Source of the DNA: Chitinophaga pinensis
GTDB lineage: Bacteria > Bacteroidota > Bacteroidia > Flavobacteriales_D > Crocinitomicaceae
Length of the DNA stretch: 64,000 bases
Assembly: GCA_943324745.2 (NCBI GenBank)
Contig: CALPMT020000013.1
Location: 33,807 to 97,806 of the forward strand
Direction of reading: 5' to 3'
This document shows, in pieces, positions 8,802 through 17,425 of the stretch (its first letter is position 1; every line of letters begins with the position of its first letter). The position numbers and the translations under genes are program-made. A model generated the notes under the pieces. It was not told the DNA's origin. It did not search any database and saw only the letters and a program-made list of their open reading frames with translations.

Positions 8802-10109
8802 TTATCCGATACGTCTAATATCAGCTCCTAAATTACGTAAACGTAAGTCGATATCTTGATAACCTCGGTCAATTTGCTCAATGTTTTCGATAATACTTTT
8901 TCCTTTTGCAGATAAAGCAGCGATTAACAAGGATACACCTGCACGAATATCTGGTGATGACATGGTGATTCCTTTTAATGTGTGTTGATTATTTAAACCA
9001 ATAACAGTTGCTCTATGTGGATCACAAAGAATAATTTGCGCTCCCATATCTATTAATTTATCGACAAAAAATAAACGGGATTCAAACATTTTTTGGTGAA
9101 TCAACACACTTCCTTTTGCTTGTGTTGCTACAACTAATACAATGGAAAGTAAATCAGGTGTAAATCCAGGCCATGGTGCATCCGCTATCGTTAAAATAGA
9201 ACCATCAATAAATGTGTCTATTTCATAATGGTCTTGTGATGGTATATAAATATCATCTCCTCGACGTTCTAAGTGGATTCCTAATTTTCGAAATACATTT
9301 GGAATAACTCCTAAATCATCATAACTAACATCTTTAATCGTAATTTCTGATTTAGTCATTGCTGCTAATCCAATGAAACTTCCAATTTCAATCATGTCCG
9401 GTAAAATGCGGTGAAAACAACCGTTTAATGACGTAACGCCTTCTATATGTAACATGTTTGAACCAATACCGGTAATTTTAGCTCCCATATTATTCAACAT
9501 TTTACATAATTGTTGTAAGTATGGTTCGCAAGCAGCGTTATAAATGGTCGTTTTCCCTTCTGCAAGTACGGCAGCCATTAATACGTTTGCAGTTCCTGTA
9601 ACAGATGCTTCATCTAAATGGATATATGTTCCAGTTAATTTATCTGCTTCGATCGAGTAAAAGTGCTCATTCAAATCATAGTTGAATTTCGCACCCAACA
9701 TGGTGAATCCTTCGAAGTGCGTATCTAATCTTCTACGGCCAATTTTATCACCTCCTGGCTTTGGAATAAATCCTTTACCAAAACGTGCTAATAATGGTCC
9801 AACAATCATGATGGAACCTCTTAGTGCTGCAGCTCTTTTCTTGAAGTCAGCAGTTTCTAAGAATGGTAAATCGATTTCTTTCGCTTGAAAAATATACGTT
9901 CCTTTTTCCACCTTTTCGATTTTCACTCCCATTACTTGAAGCAAATCAATTAGTTTGTTGACATCAATGATATCAGGAATATTTGAAATTGTAATTTTTT
10001 CAGGCGTTAATAAAACTGCACACAAGATTTGAAGTGCTTCGTTTTTTGCTCCTTGTGGAGTTAATTCACCTTTTAGTTGTTTTCCACCATGAATTTCGAA
10101 AGATGCCAT
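8802..10109 (-). CDS. murA: UDP-N-acetylglucosamine 1-carboxyvinyltransferase MurA (Asp in place of catalytic Cys)
   Basis: The 435-residue protein is full length for MurA, which transfers enolpyruvate from PEP to UDP-GlcNAc in the first committed step of peptidoglycan synthesis. Family blocks are present: GAKNEALQIL near 20-29 with the catalytic Lys, RGSIMIVGPLLARFG, RRRLDTH and GFTPDLL. In most MurA proteins the loop reads PGGC, with the Cys that fosfomycin alkylates. Here it reads PGGD, with Asp121 (codon at 9747-9749). The natural Cys-to-Asp variant is active and fosfomycin-resistant in other bacteria, so intrinsic resistance is predicted. The gene is 3 bases downstream of the DUF4290 gene and probably co-transcribed. 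Confidence 0.96.
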   Translation of the reverse strand: MASFEIHGGKQLKGELTPQGAKNEALQILCAVLLTPEKITISNIPDIIDVNKLIDLLQVMGVKIEKVEKGTYIFQAKEIDLPFLETADFKKRAAALRGSIMIVGPLLARFGKGFIPKPGGDKIGRRRLDTHFEGFTMLGAKFNYDLNEHFYSIEADKLTGTYIHLDEASVTGTANVLMAAVLAEGKTTIYNAACEPYLQQLCKMLNNMGAKITGIGSNMLHIEGVTSLNGCFHRILPDMIEIGSFIGLAAMTKSEITIKDVSYDDLGVIPNVFRKLGIHLERRGDDIYIPSQDHYEIDTFIDGSILTIADAPWPGFTPDLLSIVLVVATQAKGSVLIHQKMFESRLFFVDKLIDMGAQIILCDPHRATVIGLNNQHTLKGITMSSPDIRAGVSLLIAALSAKGKSIIENIEQIDRGYQDIDLRLRNLGADIRRIG

Positions 10110-10112
10110 GAC

Positions 10113-10754
10113 TTAATATTTTTTCTTAAACTTAAATTTATTATTCTGGTTGTTTTTAGAAGGCATGTTTTGCTTCTTTCTGTTTGGTTGAATCCCCATT
10201 GTTTTTAATATCTGATTCGTATGCATCAAAATATCTGGGTTTTCTAAGGTTAATCCACCGTTTGTTATTTCAGTAAGGTGTTGCGCAATGACATTATTTT
10301 CAACTGCATCATTGTTATATGCTAAGTATTGCTTTTTCATGAAGTTAGCCATCGTGTTTTTTAAATACGTTTTCGCATCTTCATCCGTTTCCTCCATTGT
10401 TTTGCTTAAGATCTTTTCAGTGTATTTTCCGTAGTGACCAAAACGAATTTTAGAAGTTGGATACGGAATTTGCTGTGGTTTTTCATACAATATCTCCAAA
10501 TTAGGTAGTTCATAAGGCGAATCTACATCTAACTGAAATTTAGACATGATAAAAAGATGTGTCCACAATTTATGACGGTAATCATCAACGTCACGTAAAT
10601 GAGGGTTTAATTGGCCCATAACTTCAATGATTGCTCGAGCTGCGCTGTTGCGTTCTTCTTTGTTTTCGATCTCCATAGCGTGGGAAATCATGTTTTGTAC
10701 ATTTCTTCCGTACTCTGGAAGCAACATCTGAGAACGTTGAGTATTATATTTCAT
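10113..10754 (-). CDS. DUF4290 family protein
   Basis: The 213-residue cytoplasmic protein matches the Bacteroidota-restricted DUF4290 family as I recall it: N-terminal MKYNTQRSQMLLPEYGRN, then AMEIENKEER and VDDYRHKLWTHLFIMS. Its function is unknown. It is mostly helical, and the C-terminus is Lys/Asn-rich (KKYx tail) and probably disordered. It lies directly upstream of murA with a 3-base gap, a pairing I recall from other Bacteroidota. A link to cell-wall synthesis is plausible but not shown. Confidence 0.85.
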   Translation of the reverse strand: MKYNTQRSQMLLPEYGRNVQNMISHAMEIENKEERNSAARAIIEVMGQLNPHLRDVDDYRHKLWTHLFIMSKFQLDVDSPYELPNLEILYEKPQQIPYPTSKIRFGHYGKYTEKILSKTMEETDEDAKTYLKNTMANFMKKQYLAYNNDAVENNVIAQHLTEITNGGLTLENPDILMHTNQILKTMGIQPNRKKQNMPSKNNQNNKFKFKKKY

Positions 10755-10770
10755 AGTGATTATTGTAAGT

Positions 10771-10778
10771 CAAATTTA
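10771..10778 (-). promoter_or_regulatory. Candidate -7 box (TAAATTTG) for DUF4290-murA
   Basis: A full TAnnTTTG match on the minus strand, 16 bases before the DUF4290 ATG, which is a normal distance. No convincing -33 TTG is seen. Confidence 0.4.
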
Positions 10779-10919
10779 GGAAGAAAGTTTTAGTCTTACC
10801 GCTTTATTCTTAAAAGTATATTAACAATTGAGGTTTTATTAAAGAAATTTAATACGAACTCTTAACAATACACTTTAAAAAGTTAGATATCTAAGTATAC
10901 TAAAGGAAAGAAGTTTTAT

Positions 10920-11110
10920 AAATATTTTCGCAGAGGATAAGGAGAACTGTGACATGATTGACACGATTTTTGAGAACGCAGAGATTTCTGCTTTTAGCAG
11001 AAAAAAATGTGTTTCGTTTTTGACAAAGTCAAAAATAAATCTCTGCGACCTCGAAAACGTTAATATGTCAAAAATCTCAAGATTTCTCTGCGCAAAAAAA
11101 TCTTTTTGAT
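10920..11110 (-). repeat. Structured intergenic repeat, CTCTGCG family, copy B (inverted relative to copy A)
   Basis: This occupies the 418-base gap between the DUF4290 and esterase genes. Its reverse complement aligns with 2091-2300. Outer arms CGCAGAGATTT (10977-10987) and AAATCTCTGCG (11037-11047) pair perfectly. They enclose two hairpins, TTTCTGC/GCAGAAA (10985-11003) and TTTTTGAC/GTCAAAAA (11017-11035), giving a three-way, clover-like fold. An 81-codon minus-strand frame across it (10875-11120) mirrors the frame in copy A and is not credible as a gene. The remaining bases of the gap are AT-rich without visible features. Confidence 0.72.
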
Positions 11111-11172
11111 TAGTCCTCAAATTATTATGTTATATTTCTTATTATTGTATTCAAAATCAACACATAAAAACA

Positions 11173-11991
11173 ATGAAAATTTTCACAGTTATTATTCTTT
11201 TTTTTTCATTTCAGACTTTTTCTCAAAATCTAGTAATTAATGTTAATCCAGTAAGTAAAAATAAACATGTTGTTTTGGACAGTATTTACAGTAAAAACCT
11301 AGAACAATATAGAAGTTTTTATGTTTATTTACCTACACAATATTCTAGAAAAGTAAAGTACCCAGTTGTGTATGGTACGGATGGGCAGATATTATCAGAT
11401 AGTCTTTACTTTGATAGAATGGATTCATTGATTGAACATAAAATTATAAAACCATTTATCATGGTATGTGTTTTTTCAAATGAAAAAAAAGTTGAAAATG
11501 ATTTTTTGGAATATCGTAATTATGAATATTTGAAATCATATTCTAACTCTAAGAAGATTGATAATAAGCATTTATTTAACGCTCATCTGAAGTTTTTCAA
11601 TGAAGAACTTCTTAAATATACCGAAGAAAAATATAGTATTTCGACAAAATTTGAAGATCGAACAATTTATGGGTTTTCCAATGGTGCTGCTTTTTGTTTA
11701 GCCTTAAGTTTTGAAAAACCAAATTTATTTGGGAACTGTATTTTACCATCCTTGTATGGAGGTGATTTTTCAATAAATGAAAATTTGGTTAAAAATGTTG
11801 AAACAAAATTATTGTCTAATTATTATTTTTCCTACGGTTCAAAAGAAACCTATAATGAAATATCAGGGATAAAAAAACTGGAGAAACAAAAACAGATTAA
11901 ATGTAAAATCACAACGTTTATTGGTGGACATGAACGCGTAAAATGGGCGGATGAATTTATGTCTTTTTTGAAGGTTAATTTAAAGTATTAA
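11173..11991 (+). CDS. Secreted esterase-like alpha/beta hydrolase
   Basis: The 272-residue protein has a signal peptide (MKIFTVIILFFSFQTFSQN). It continues as a putative esterase (EstD/Fes-like): SFYVYLPTQY near 48-57, PVVYGTDGQ, and the nucleophile elbow GFSNG with Ser169. A late GGHE (near 250) could supply the catalytic His. The family hydrolyses ester bonds of small acyl or siderophore substrates, and the substrate here is unknown. It stands alone between repeat copy B and the convergent CPBP gene (13-base gap). Confidence 0.8.
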   Translation: MKIFTVIILFFSFQTFSQNLVINVNPVSKNKHVVLDSIYSKNLEQYRSFYVYLPTQYSRKVKYPVVYGTDGQILSDSLYFDRMDSLIEHKIIKPFIMVCVFSNEKKVENDFLEYRNYEYLKSYSNSKKIDNKHLFNAHLKFFNEELLKYTEEKYSISTKFEDRTIYGFSNGAAFCLALSFEKPNLFGNCILPSLYGGDFSINENLVKNVETKLLSNYYFSYGSKETYNEISGIKKLEKQKQIKCKITTFIGGHERVKWADEFMSFLKVNLKY

Positions 11992-12004
11992 AGTCAAGAA
12001 GCTT

Positions 12005-12505
12005 TTAATTAGAATCTTTTAGAAAATACACGAGTGAATTATTCACAAGATGAATAAAAAAGATTGGCAAGAAGTAATTCTTCTCTTTTTCTGAATAATA
12101 CATGGTAAGAGAAATTAGCATTATTCCTGTAAAGCTCACTGCAATTTGATAGCCTAGCGTATAACTATGGACGAGACCAAATATTATTCCAGTAATAGCA
12201 CAAAATAAGATTTCCAACTTTTTTGATGTTTTAAAATAGTTGTAAAGCAATGTTGGTAACCATTGGAAAATAGTAGTTTCAATTAATGGACCTAGAATCA
12301 CAAAAACAGCAAAGTAAAGAAAAATGTTGTTTTGAATTTTTTTGATAGTACCATCTTTAGGATATTCAATTTTTAACCCTATAACCTCTGAAAGAAGTAA
12401 GTTTAAACTAATGGATAAAAATATAGTATAAAAAGTAAGTGTTAATAATTGCAACCAATAGTTCTTCGGTGTAATCCGGTCGATGAGATGATAAATTTTG
12501 TTCAT
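12005..12505 (-). CDS. CPBP-type intramembrane protease family protein with degenerate motif 1
   Basis: The 166-residue protein has about four to five membrane helices. The layout fits the CPBP/Rce1 (Abi) family: motif 1 near 73-81 (GPLIETTIFQ), FGLVHS with His113, and HLVNN near the C-terminus. Family proteases use EExxxR in motif 1. Here it reads ETTIFQ, so the second Glu and the Arg are replaced while both His motifs remain. Activity is uncertain and a non-proteolytic role is possible. The gene starts 9 bases after the recG stop and is probably co-transcribed with it. Confidence 0.75.
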   Translation of the reverse strand: MNKIYHLIDRITPKNYWLQLLTLTFYTIFLSISLNLLLSEVIGLKIEYPKDGTIKKIQNNIFLYFAVFVILGPLIETTIFQWLPTLLYNYFKTSKKLEILFCAITGIIFGLVHSYTLGYQIAVSFTGIMLISLTMYYSEKEKNYFLPIFFIHLVNNSLVYFLKDSN

Positions 12506-12514
12506 GTTTTTATT

Positions 12515-14611
12515 TTAAGATATCTTACTCCAATTTGGTTTCTCTTTTAAAATCGAAATAATTTTATGTCGAATAATTTTATTCTCTGGTAAATCTAAAT
12601 TGGGGTCTTTTTGTAATATTTCTCGTGCTTTTTCTCGTGCAGTAACCACCAAGTGATTGTCTTTTACCAAATCTGCAATTTTTAAATCGAGGATACCGCT
12701 TTGTTGGGTTCCCATAATATCGCCTGGGCCACGTAATTCTAGATCCACTTCTGCAATTTCAAATCCATCTTGCGTGCGAACCATCGTCGCCATACGTTTT
12801 TTGCTTTCTTTGGAAAGTTTGTCCTTGGTCATCAAAATACAATAGGATTTTTCAGAGCCGCGACCAACACGACCACGTAATTGATGTAATTGGGATAAAC
12901 CAAATCGTTCTGCACTTTCAATTATCATAATCGATGCGTTAGGCACATTAACTCCTACTTCAATAACGGTGGTAGCAACCATGATTTGCGTATGACCTTC
13001 AATGAATTGGCGCATTTCAAAATCCTTAGCTTCCGGTTTCATTTGTCCATGAACGATACTCACGTGGTATTGAGGTCTCGGAAATGCACGGGTTACGGAA
13101 TCATATCCCTCCATTAAATTATGGTAATCCAAGGATTCAGACTCATTAATCAATGGAAATACAATGTAAACCTGTCTTCCTTTGGCAATTTCATTGCGCA
13201 TAAATCCAAAAATGCGCGAACGATCCCCTTCAAAACGGTGTTCAGTAGTAATTGGTTTCCTACCAGGCGGTAATTCATCGATCACTGAAACATCCAAATC
13301 TCCATAAACCGTCATTGCCAAGGTTCGAGGAATCGGTGTTGCTGTCATGACCAAAATATGTGGCGGTGTTTCACTTTTCCCCCATAAACGAGAACGTTGT
13401 GCTACTCCAAAACGGTGTTGTTCATCGATAACCACCAATCCAAGTTTGGTGAATTTGACATTATCTTCTAATAAAGCATGTGTTCCAACCAAGATGTGCG
13501 CTTCGCCGGTTTCTAATTCGTGATGAATTACTTTACGGGCAGATTTCTTAACTGAACCTGTCAATTTTTGAACTTTGATTGGTAAGTTTTTTACCAAGTC
13601 GGAGATGGTTTCAAAATGTTGTTGCGCTAATATTTCGGTTGGCGCCATGATGGCTGCTTGGTAACCATTTCCGACAGCCATGAGCATGCATAACAATGCG
13701 ACCAATGTTTTACCTGAACCAACATCTCCTTGAAGCAAACGATTCATGTGGTGACCACTTTTGATATCGTGACGAATTTCTCGTATCACTCTTTTTTGAG
13801 CATTTGTAAGTGGAAAGGGGAGGTGATGCTCATAGAAATCCATGAAGACACTCCCGACTTCGGCAAAAACATTTCCTTTGTTTTTCTGTAAAGCAATTTG
13901 TTTACGGAGTAATAATTCAAGTTGTAAAAAAAATAACTCTTCAAATTTTAGTCTATATTTTGCAGCTTCTGCAAGGTCTAAATTTTGTGGGTAATGTATT
14001 TGTTTGATAGCTGTTTCTCTTGGAAGTAGGTGCAGTTCTTTAATAATTTCAGGAGAAAGATTCTCTGGAATGTGATTATTCAGTTGAATAACTAACGCAC
14101 TTGTCAGTTTTTCAATACCCTTGGAGTGTAAACCTTTTGCAGCTAATTTTTCGGTGGAAGAATAGATAGCTTTTAATCCTTTTCTTGGGTCTGCTTGTTG
14201 GATGGGTAATATTTCGGGATGAGGTATACTATAGTTGTTGCCAAATATTTTCGGCTTGCCATACACTTGGTAAACTGCATTTAGTATGAGTGTTGGTTTT
14301 ACCCATTTAATACCTTGAAACCAAACCAAATCAATGATACCCGTGTTATCTTCAAACTTGACATTCAAGCGGCGTTGTTTTCCTAAACCAATTTCTTCAA
14401 TGCGAATAATTTTTCCAGTTAGTTGAACAAATCCTTCGGATTGAGGTAATTCAGAAACTTTATTATAAAATGAGCGATCGACATAGCGAAAAGGGTAGTA
14501 GTCCAATAAATCGCCAAAGGTTTTGATGTTAATTTCTTTGCGTAGGATTTCTGCACGTTGTGGACCAACACCTTTGAGGAATTCAATGGGAGTTTGCAGA
14601 AATTCAGACAT
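12515..14611 (-). CDS. recG: ATP-dependent DNA helicase RecG
   Basis: The 698-residue protein is the normal length for RecG, a helicase that reverses stalled forks and processes branched DNA. It has an N-terminal wedge/OB domain (VQLTGKIIRIE near 60-100), then the SF2 core with Walker A GDVGSGKT (about 293-300), DEQH, TATPIPRT and motif VI QLRGRVGRG. The C-terminal TRG-like region RGPGDIMGTQQSG is complete. A CPBP protein gene follows 9 bases downstream. Confidence 0.96.
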   Translation of the reverse strand: MSEFLQTPIEFLKGVGPQRAEILRKEINIKTFGDLLDYYPFRYVDRSFYNKVSELPQSEGFVQLTGKIIRIEEIGLGKQRRLNVKFEDNTGIIDLVWFQGIKWVKPTLILNAVYQVYGKPKIFGNNYSIPHPEILPIQQADPRKGLKAIYSSTEKLAAKGLHSKGIEKLTSALVIQLNNHIPENLSPEIIKELHLLPRETAIKQIHYPQNLDLAEAAKYRLKFEELFFLQLELLLRKQIALQKNKGNVFAEVGSVFMDFYEHHLPFPLTNAQKRVIREIRHDIKSGHHMNRLLQGDVGSGKTLVALLCMLMAVGNGYQAAIMAPTEILAQQHFETISDLVKNLPIKVQKLTGSVKKSARKVIHHELETGEAHILVGTHALLEDNVKFTKLGLVVIDEQHRFGVAQRSRLWGKSETPPHILVMTATPIPRTLAMTVYGDLDVSVIDELPPGRKPITTEHRFEGDRSRIFGFMRNEIAKGRQVYIVFPLINESESLDYHNLMEGYDSVTRAFPRPQYHVSIVHGQMKPEAKDFEMRQFIEGHTQIMVATTVIEVGVNVPNASIMIIESAERFGLSQLHQLRGRVGRGSEKSYCILMTKDKLSKESKKRMATMVRTQDGFEIAEVDLELRGPGDIMGTQQSGILDLKIADLVKDNHLVVTAREKAREILQKDPNLDLPENKIIRHKIISILKEKPNWSKIS

Positions 14612-14627
14612 AGTATTTATTTTCTGG

Positions 14628-14773
14628 TTAACACAAAGGACTCAAAGATAATGCACAAAGTGCACAATTTTTTAGATTTAATTTGAACTTTTTTTTTGCA
14701 AAGCGACTTTGTGTGCGAAGCAAGTTATTCAATTAAACTTTGTGTACTCAGTGACCTTTTTTCTTTGTGTTAA
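14628..14773. repeat. Intergenic repeat with 11-base inverted ends, CTTTGTG family
   Basis: The element fills the 163-base gap between paaD and recG. Its ends are perfect inverted copies: TTAACACAAAG (14628-14638) and CTTTGTGTTAA (14763-14773). Inside are further ACAAAG and CTTTGTG words in both orientations. No open frame fits. The compact form with inverted ends resembles a MITE or structured intergenic repeat. The right end stops one base short of the paaD stop codon. Confidence 0.65.
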
Positions 14774-14774
14774 A

Positions 14775-15254
14775 TCACTTCAAGCATTTAAAATAATCAA
14801 AAGGCTCTAAACATTCCAAACATTGGTAATGTGCCTTGCAAGCGGTACTTCCAAACTGACTAATCATTTTTGTATGACTGCTTTTGCATTTCGGACAAGG
14901 AACTACGGTCGGTTTTGCGAAAAGTACACTTTTATCTACTTCATGTTCTGGTGGAGCAATGCCATATTCGCGTAATTTGTTTCTTCCGTTTTCACTCATC
15001 CAGTCGGTTGTCCAAGCAGGAGAAAGTGTCATTTCAACCTTGGTGTTTACCGTTGGAGATAATAATTTGATAATATCCTCTTGAATGACATTCATTGCTG
15101 GACATCCGCTATAAGTCGGAGTAATTGTTACGATACAAGAATCATCCGAAATAGAAACAGTTCGTACGATTCCTAAATCAACAATGCTAAGTACAGGGAT
15201 CTCAGGATCAGAGATTTGTTCTAATTGCTCCCAAATATATTTTTCTGTTACCAT
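14775..15254 (-). CDS. paaD: Phenylacetyl-CoA 1,2-epoxidase subunit PaaD (zinc-ribbon, Fe-S/metal insertion)
   Basis: The 159-residue protein has a DUF59/MIP18 N-terminal domain (SDPEIPVLSIVDLGIV, TPTYSGCPA) and a C-terminal zinc ribbon (CPKCKSS ... CLECLEPF). PaaD is required for epoxidase activity, probably in metallocluster maturation. Its start overlaps the end of paaC by 7 bases, which indicates translational coupling. It is the last gene of the leftward paaABCD operon. Confidence 0.95.
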   Translation of the reverse strand: MVTEKYIWEQLEQISDPEIPVLSIVDLGIVRTVSISDDSCIVTITPTYSGCPAMNVIQEDIIKLLSPTVNTKVEMTLSPAWTTDWMSENGRNKLREYGIAPPEHEVDKSVLFAKPTVVPCPKCKSSHTKMISQFGSTACKAHYQCLECLEPFDYFKCLK

Positions 15255-16006
15255 TCCATGTTTGGGTAAGCGCGTTGCATATATTGCATTTCAGATAATA
15301 AATAACCAAAATATTCTGTATGAATTCCTTTTCTACCTCCAGTATGTTGCCAAGAATTGGTAGGAATAGTCAATGTTGCTTCTGTTAATACGTGCTCGAC
15401 ATGCGAATTCCAAGTTGCTTTAAAATTAGAATTGTCAACCCCTAAACCTAATTCAATCACGTTTTGATCTACTTCGTCTTGGAAGAAAAGTTCATCTGTA
15501 AATTTCCAAAGTGTATTCACTGCTTCTTGTACACGACGATGTGATTCTTCAGTACCATCTCCTAAGCGTATAACCCATTCAGAGGAATGTTTTAAATGAT
15601 ATTTGGTTTCTTTTAATGATTTTTCTGCAATCCCAGCTAATCTTTCATCGGTTGAATTACAAAGTGCTTCAAATACCAATTTGCGGTAAACATCAAAAAA
15701 GAATTGTCGTACAATCGTGTAGCCAAAATCTACATTAGGTTGTTCTACTAAAAGTAAATTTTCATATTCTTTTTCTAAACGTAAAAAAGCAAGCTGATCT
15801 ATATTTTCCCCTTTGTTTTCTATCGAAACAGCAAGTTCGTATAGATTGTTTGTTTGACCAATTAAATCTAATGCTATATTAGTTAATGCAATGTCTTCTT
15901 CTAAAACTGGTCCATGACCACACCATTCAGATAAACGCTGTCCTAAAATTAAACTATCATCGCCTAAACGAACGATATAACTATAAAATGCTTCTTGAGT
16001 TGTCAT
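15248..16006 (-). CDS. paaC: Phenylacetyl-CoA 1,2-epoxidase structural subunit PaaC
   Basis: PaaC is the non-catalytic ferritin-like partner of PaaA in the multicomponent oxygenase that forms ring-1,2-epoxyphenylacetyl-CoA. I place the start at 16006 (MTTQEAFYSYIVRLGDD, 252 residues). The open frame runs further upstream, but that extension lies entirely across paaB and shows no PaaC similarity. Conserved stretches include SLILGQRLSEWCGHGP, EDIALTNIALDLIGQ and AEKSLKETKYHL. It starts 4 bases after the paaB stop. Confidence 0.95.
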   Translation of the reverse strand: MTTQEAFYSYIVRLGDDSLILGQRLSEWCGHGPVLEEDIALTNIALDLIGQTNNLYELAVSIENKGENIDQLAFLRLEKEYENLLLVEQPNVDFGYTIVRQFFFDVYRKLVFEALCNSTDERLAGIAEKSLKETKYHLKHSSEWVIRLGDGTEESHRRVQEAVNTLWKFTDELFFQDEVDQNVIELGLGVDNSNFKATWNSHVEHVLTEATLTIPTNSWQHTGGRKGIHTEYFGYLLSEMQYMQRAYPNMEW

Positions 16007-16010
16007 ATGA

Positions 16011-16298
16011 TTACATGTGAGATATTCCATCTGGAACATTATAAAAAGTTGGATGTCTATAAATTTTACTTTCAGAAGGTTCGAAAAATTCTGCAGATTC
16101 ATCTGGGTCTGATGCGGTAACTTGTTTAGATTCAATTACCCAAATACTAATTCCTTCACTTCTGCGTGTGTAAACATCACGTGCGTTATCAATTGCCATT
16201 TGTGCATCCGCAGCACGAAGACTTCCTACATGTTTGTGACTTAATCCTTGTTTGCTTCGAATAAAAACCTCCCAAAGTGGCCATTCTTTTGAACTCAT
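16011..16298 (-). CDS. paaB: Phenylacetyl-CoA 1,2-epoxidase subunit PaaB
   Basis: The 95-residue protein is the usual length for PaaB, a small bridging subunit needed for the active epoxidase complex. It contains WEVFIRSKQGLSHKHVGSL and DARDVYTRRSEG-type blocks, as in the family. It lies between paaA (10 bases upstream) and paaC (4 bases downstream) in one operon. Confidence 0.95.
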   Translation of the reverse strand: MSSKEWPLWEVFIRSKQGLSHKHVGSLRAADAQMAIDNARDVYTRRSEGISIWVIESKQVTASDPDESAEFFEPSESKIYRHPTFYNVPDGISHM

Positions 16299-16308
16299 AG
16301 TATATGTA

Positions 16309-17259
16309 TTAATGTGTCAATTCTTTTTTCTTTCTTTTTTCAGCGAATGCATTAGCAGCCTCTCTTACCCAAGCACCATTTTCTTTTGCATTGCGACGCG
16401 CGTCAATACGCTCTTTGTTACATGGTCCGTTTCCTTGTATAACTTGATTGAATTCTTCCCAATTGATAGTTCCAAAATCATAACTACCTCGTGCTTCATT
16501 CCATTTCAAATCTTTGTCCGGTATAGTCAATCCAACCATTTCTGCTTGAGCAACAGTTACATCAATAAATTGTTGACGAAGTTCATCGTTGGAGGAACGT
16601 TTGATTTTCCATTTTATGGATTGTGCTGAGTTAGGGGAGTTGTCATCATTTGGTCCAAACATCATTAACGCAGGCCACCAAAAACGATTCAAAGAATCTT
16701 GCGCCATTTGTTTTTGTTCCGGTGTTCCATTAGCTAATAAACTTACAATTTCGAAACCTTGACGTTGGTGAAACGATTCTTCCTTACAAACACGAACCAT
16801 CGCACGTGCATAAGGTCCATACGAACAACGACATAATGGTACTTGATTCATGATTGCAGCACCATCAACTAACCACCCGATAGTTCCCATATCTGCCCAT
16901 GTCAATGTTGGGTAGTTAAAAATAGAAGAGTACTTTGCTTTACCACTATGTAAATCATCGATACTTTTTTCTCGATCTAAGCCTAAAGTTTCCGCTGCAG
17001 AATATAGATATAAACCATGACCAGCCTCATCTTGTACTTTTGCAAGTAAGACAGCTTTACGTTTTAAACTTGGAGCTCTGGTAATCCAATTTCCTTCAGG
17101 TAACATCCCTACAATTTCAGAATGTGCATGTTGGGATATTTGACGCATTAAAGTTTTACGATATCCCTCAGGCATCCAATCGTTTGGCTCAATTTTAATA
17201 TCAGCATCGATTTTTGCTTGAAATTCTCTTTCTAATTCCTCAATATTTTTAGTGCTCAT
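16309..17259 (-). CDS. paaA: Phenylacetyl-CoA 1,2-epoxidase catalytic subunit PaaA
   Basis: The 316-residue protein is the diiron catalytic subunit that epoxidises the aromatic ring of phenylacetyl-CoA with O2. Iron ligands fit DEAGHG (ExxH pattern) in the first third and [12 protein letters not shown] in the middle, the hallmark of ferritin-like PaaA. It is first in the operon paaABCD, and its promoter region is shared with the divergent paaE pair. The later pathway enzymes PaaG, PaaZ and PaaK are not in the window. Confidence 0.96.
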   Translation of the reverse strand: MSTKNIEELEREFQAKIDADIKIEPNDWMPEGYRKTLMRQISQHAHSEIVGMLPEGNWITRAPSLKRKAVLLAKVQDEAGHGLYLYSAAETLGLDREKSIDDLHSGKAKYSSIFNYPTLTWADMGTIGWLVDGAAIMNQVPLCRCSYGPYARAMVRVCKEESFHQRQGFEIVSLLANGTPEQKQMAQDSLNRFWWPALMMFGPNDDNSPNSAQSIKWKIKRSSNDELRQQFIDVTVAQAEMVGLTIPDKDLKWNEARGSYDFGTINWEEFNQVIQGNGPCNKERIDARRNAKENGAWVREAANAFAEKRKKKELTH

Positions 17260-17276
17260 ATGGAAAGTTTTATAAA

Positions 17277-17284
17277 CAAATTTA
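17277..17284 (-). promoter_or_regulatory. Candidate -7 box (TAAATTTG) for paaABCD
   Basis: A full TAnnTTTG match on the minus strand, 17 bases before the paaA ATG, inside the 166-base divergent region. No clear PaaR/PaaX-type palindrome is visible here. Confidence 0.4.
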
Positions 17285-17399
17285 CATAAAATCGAACTAA
17301 AATAAAATCTAAATGCTAGAATAAATTAAAATAATCACCATTCCTATTCTCGTGTGCAAAGTGTGGATATTTATTTTAATATTATACTTAACTTTTTAG

Positions 17400-17407
17400 T
17401 AATTTTG
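17400..17407 (+). promoter_or_regulatory. Candidate -7 box (TAATTTTG) for the paaE genes
   Basis: A full TAnnTTTG match on the plus strand, 18 bases before the first paaE ATG. With the box at 17277 it makes a divergent promoter pair for the epoxidase and its reductases. Confidence 0.4.
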
Positions 17408-17425
17408 GAAATGTAAAAATAAAAT

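Noticed and set aside
10875..11120. 81-codon open frame on the minus strand
   Set aside because: It spans repeat copy B and resembles the copy A frame only because the DNA repeats. No signal, domain or ribosome-binding context supports it.
16007..16135. N-terminal extension of paaC to 16135
   Set aside because: The extra 43 codons lie inside paaB and have no PaaC similarity. MTTQ at 16006 is the conserved beginning.
16252..16629. 125-codon plus-strand frame opposite paaA and paaB
   Set aside because: Antisense to two well-supported epoxidase genes and without any recognisable domain.
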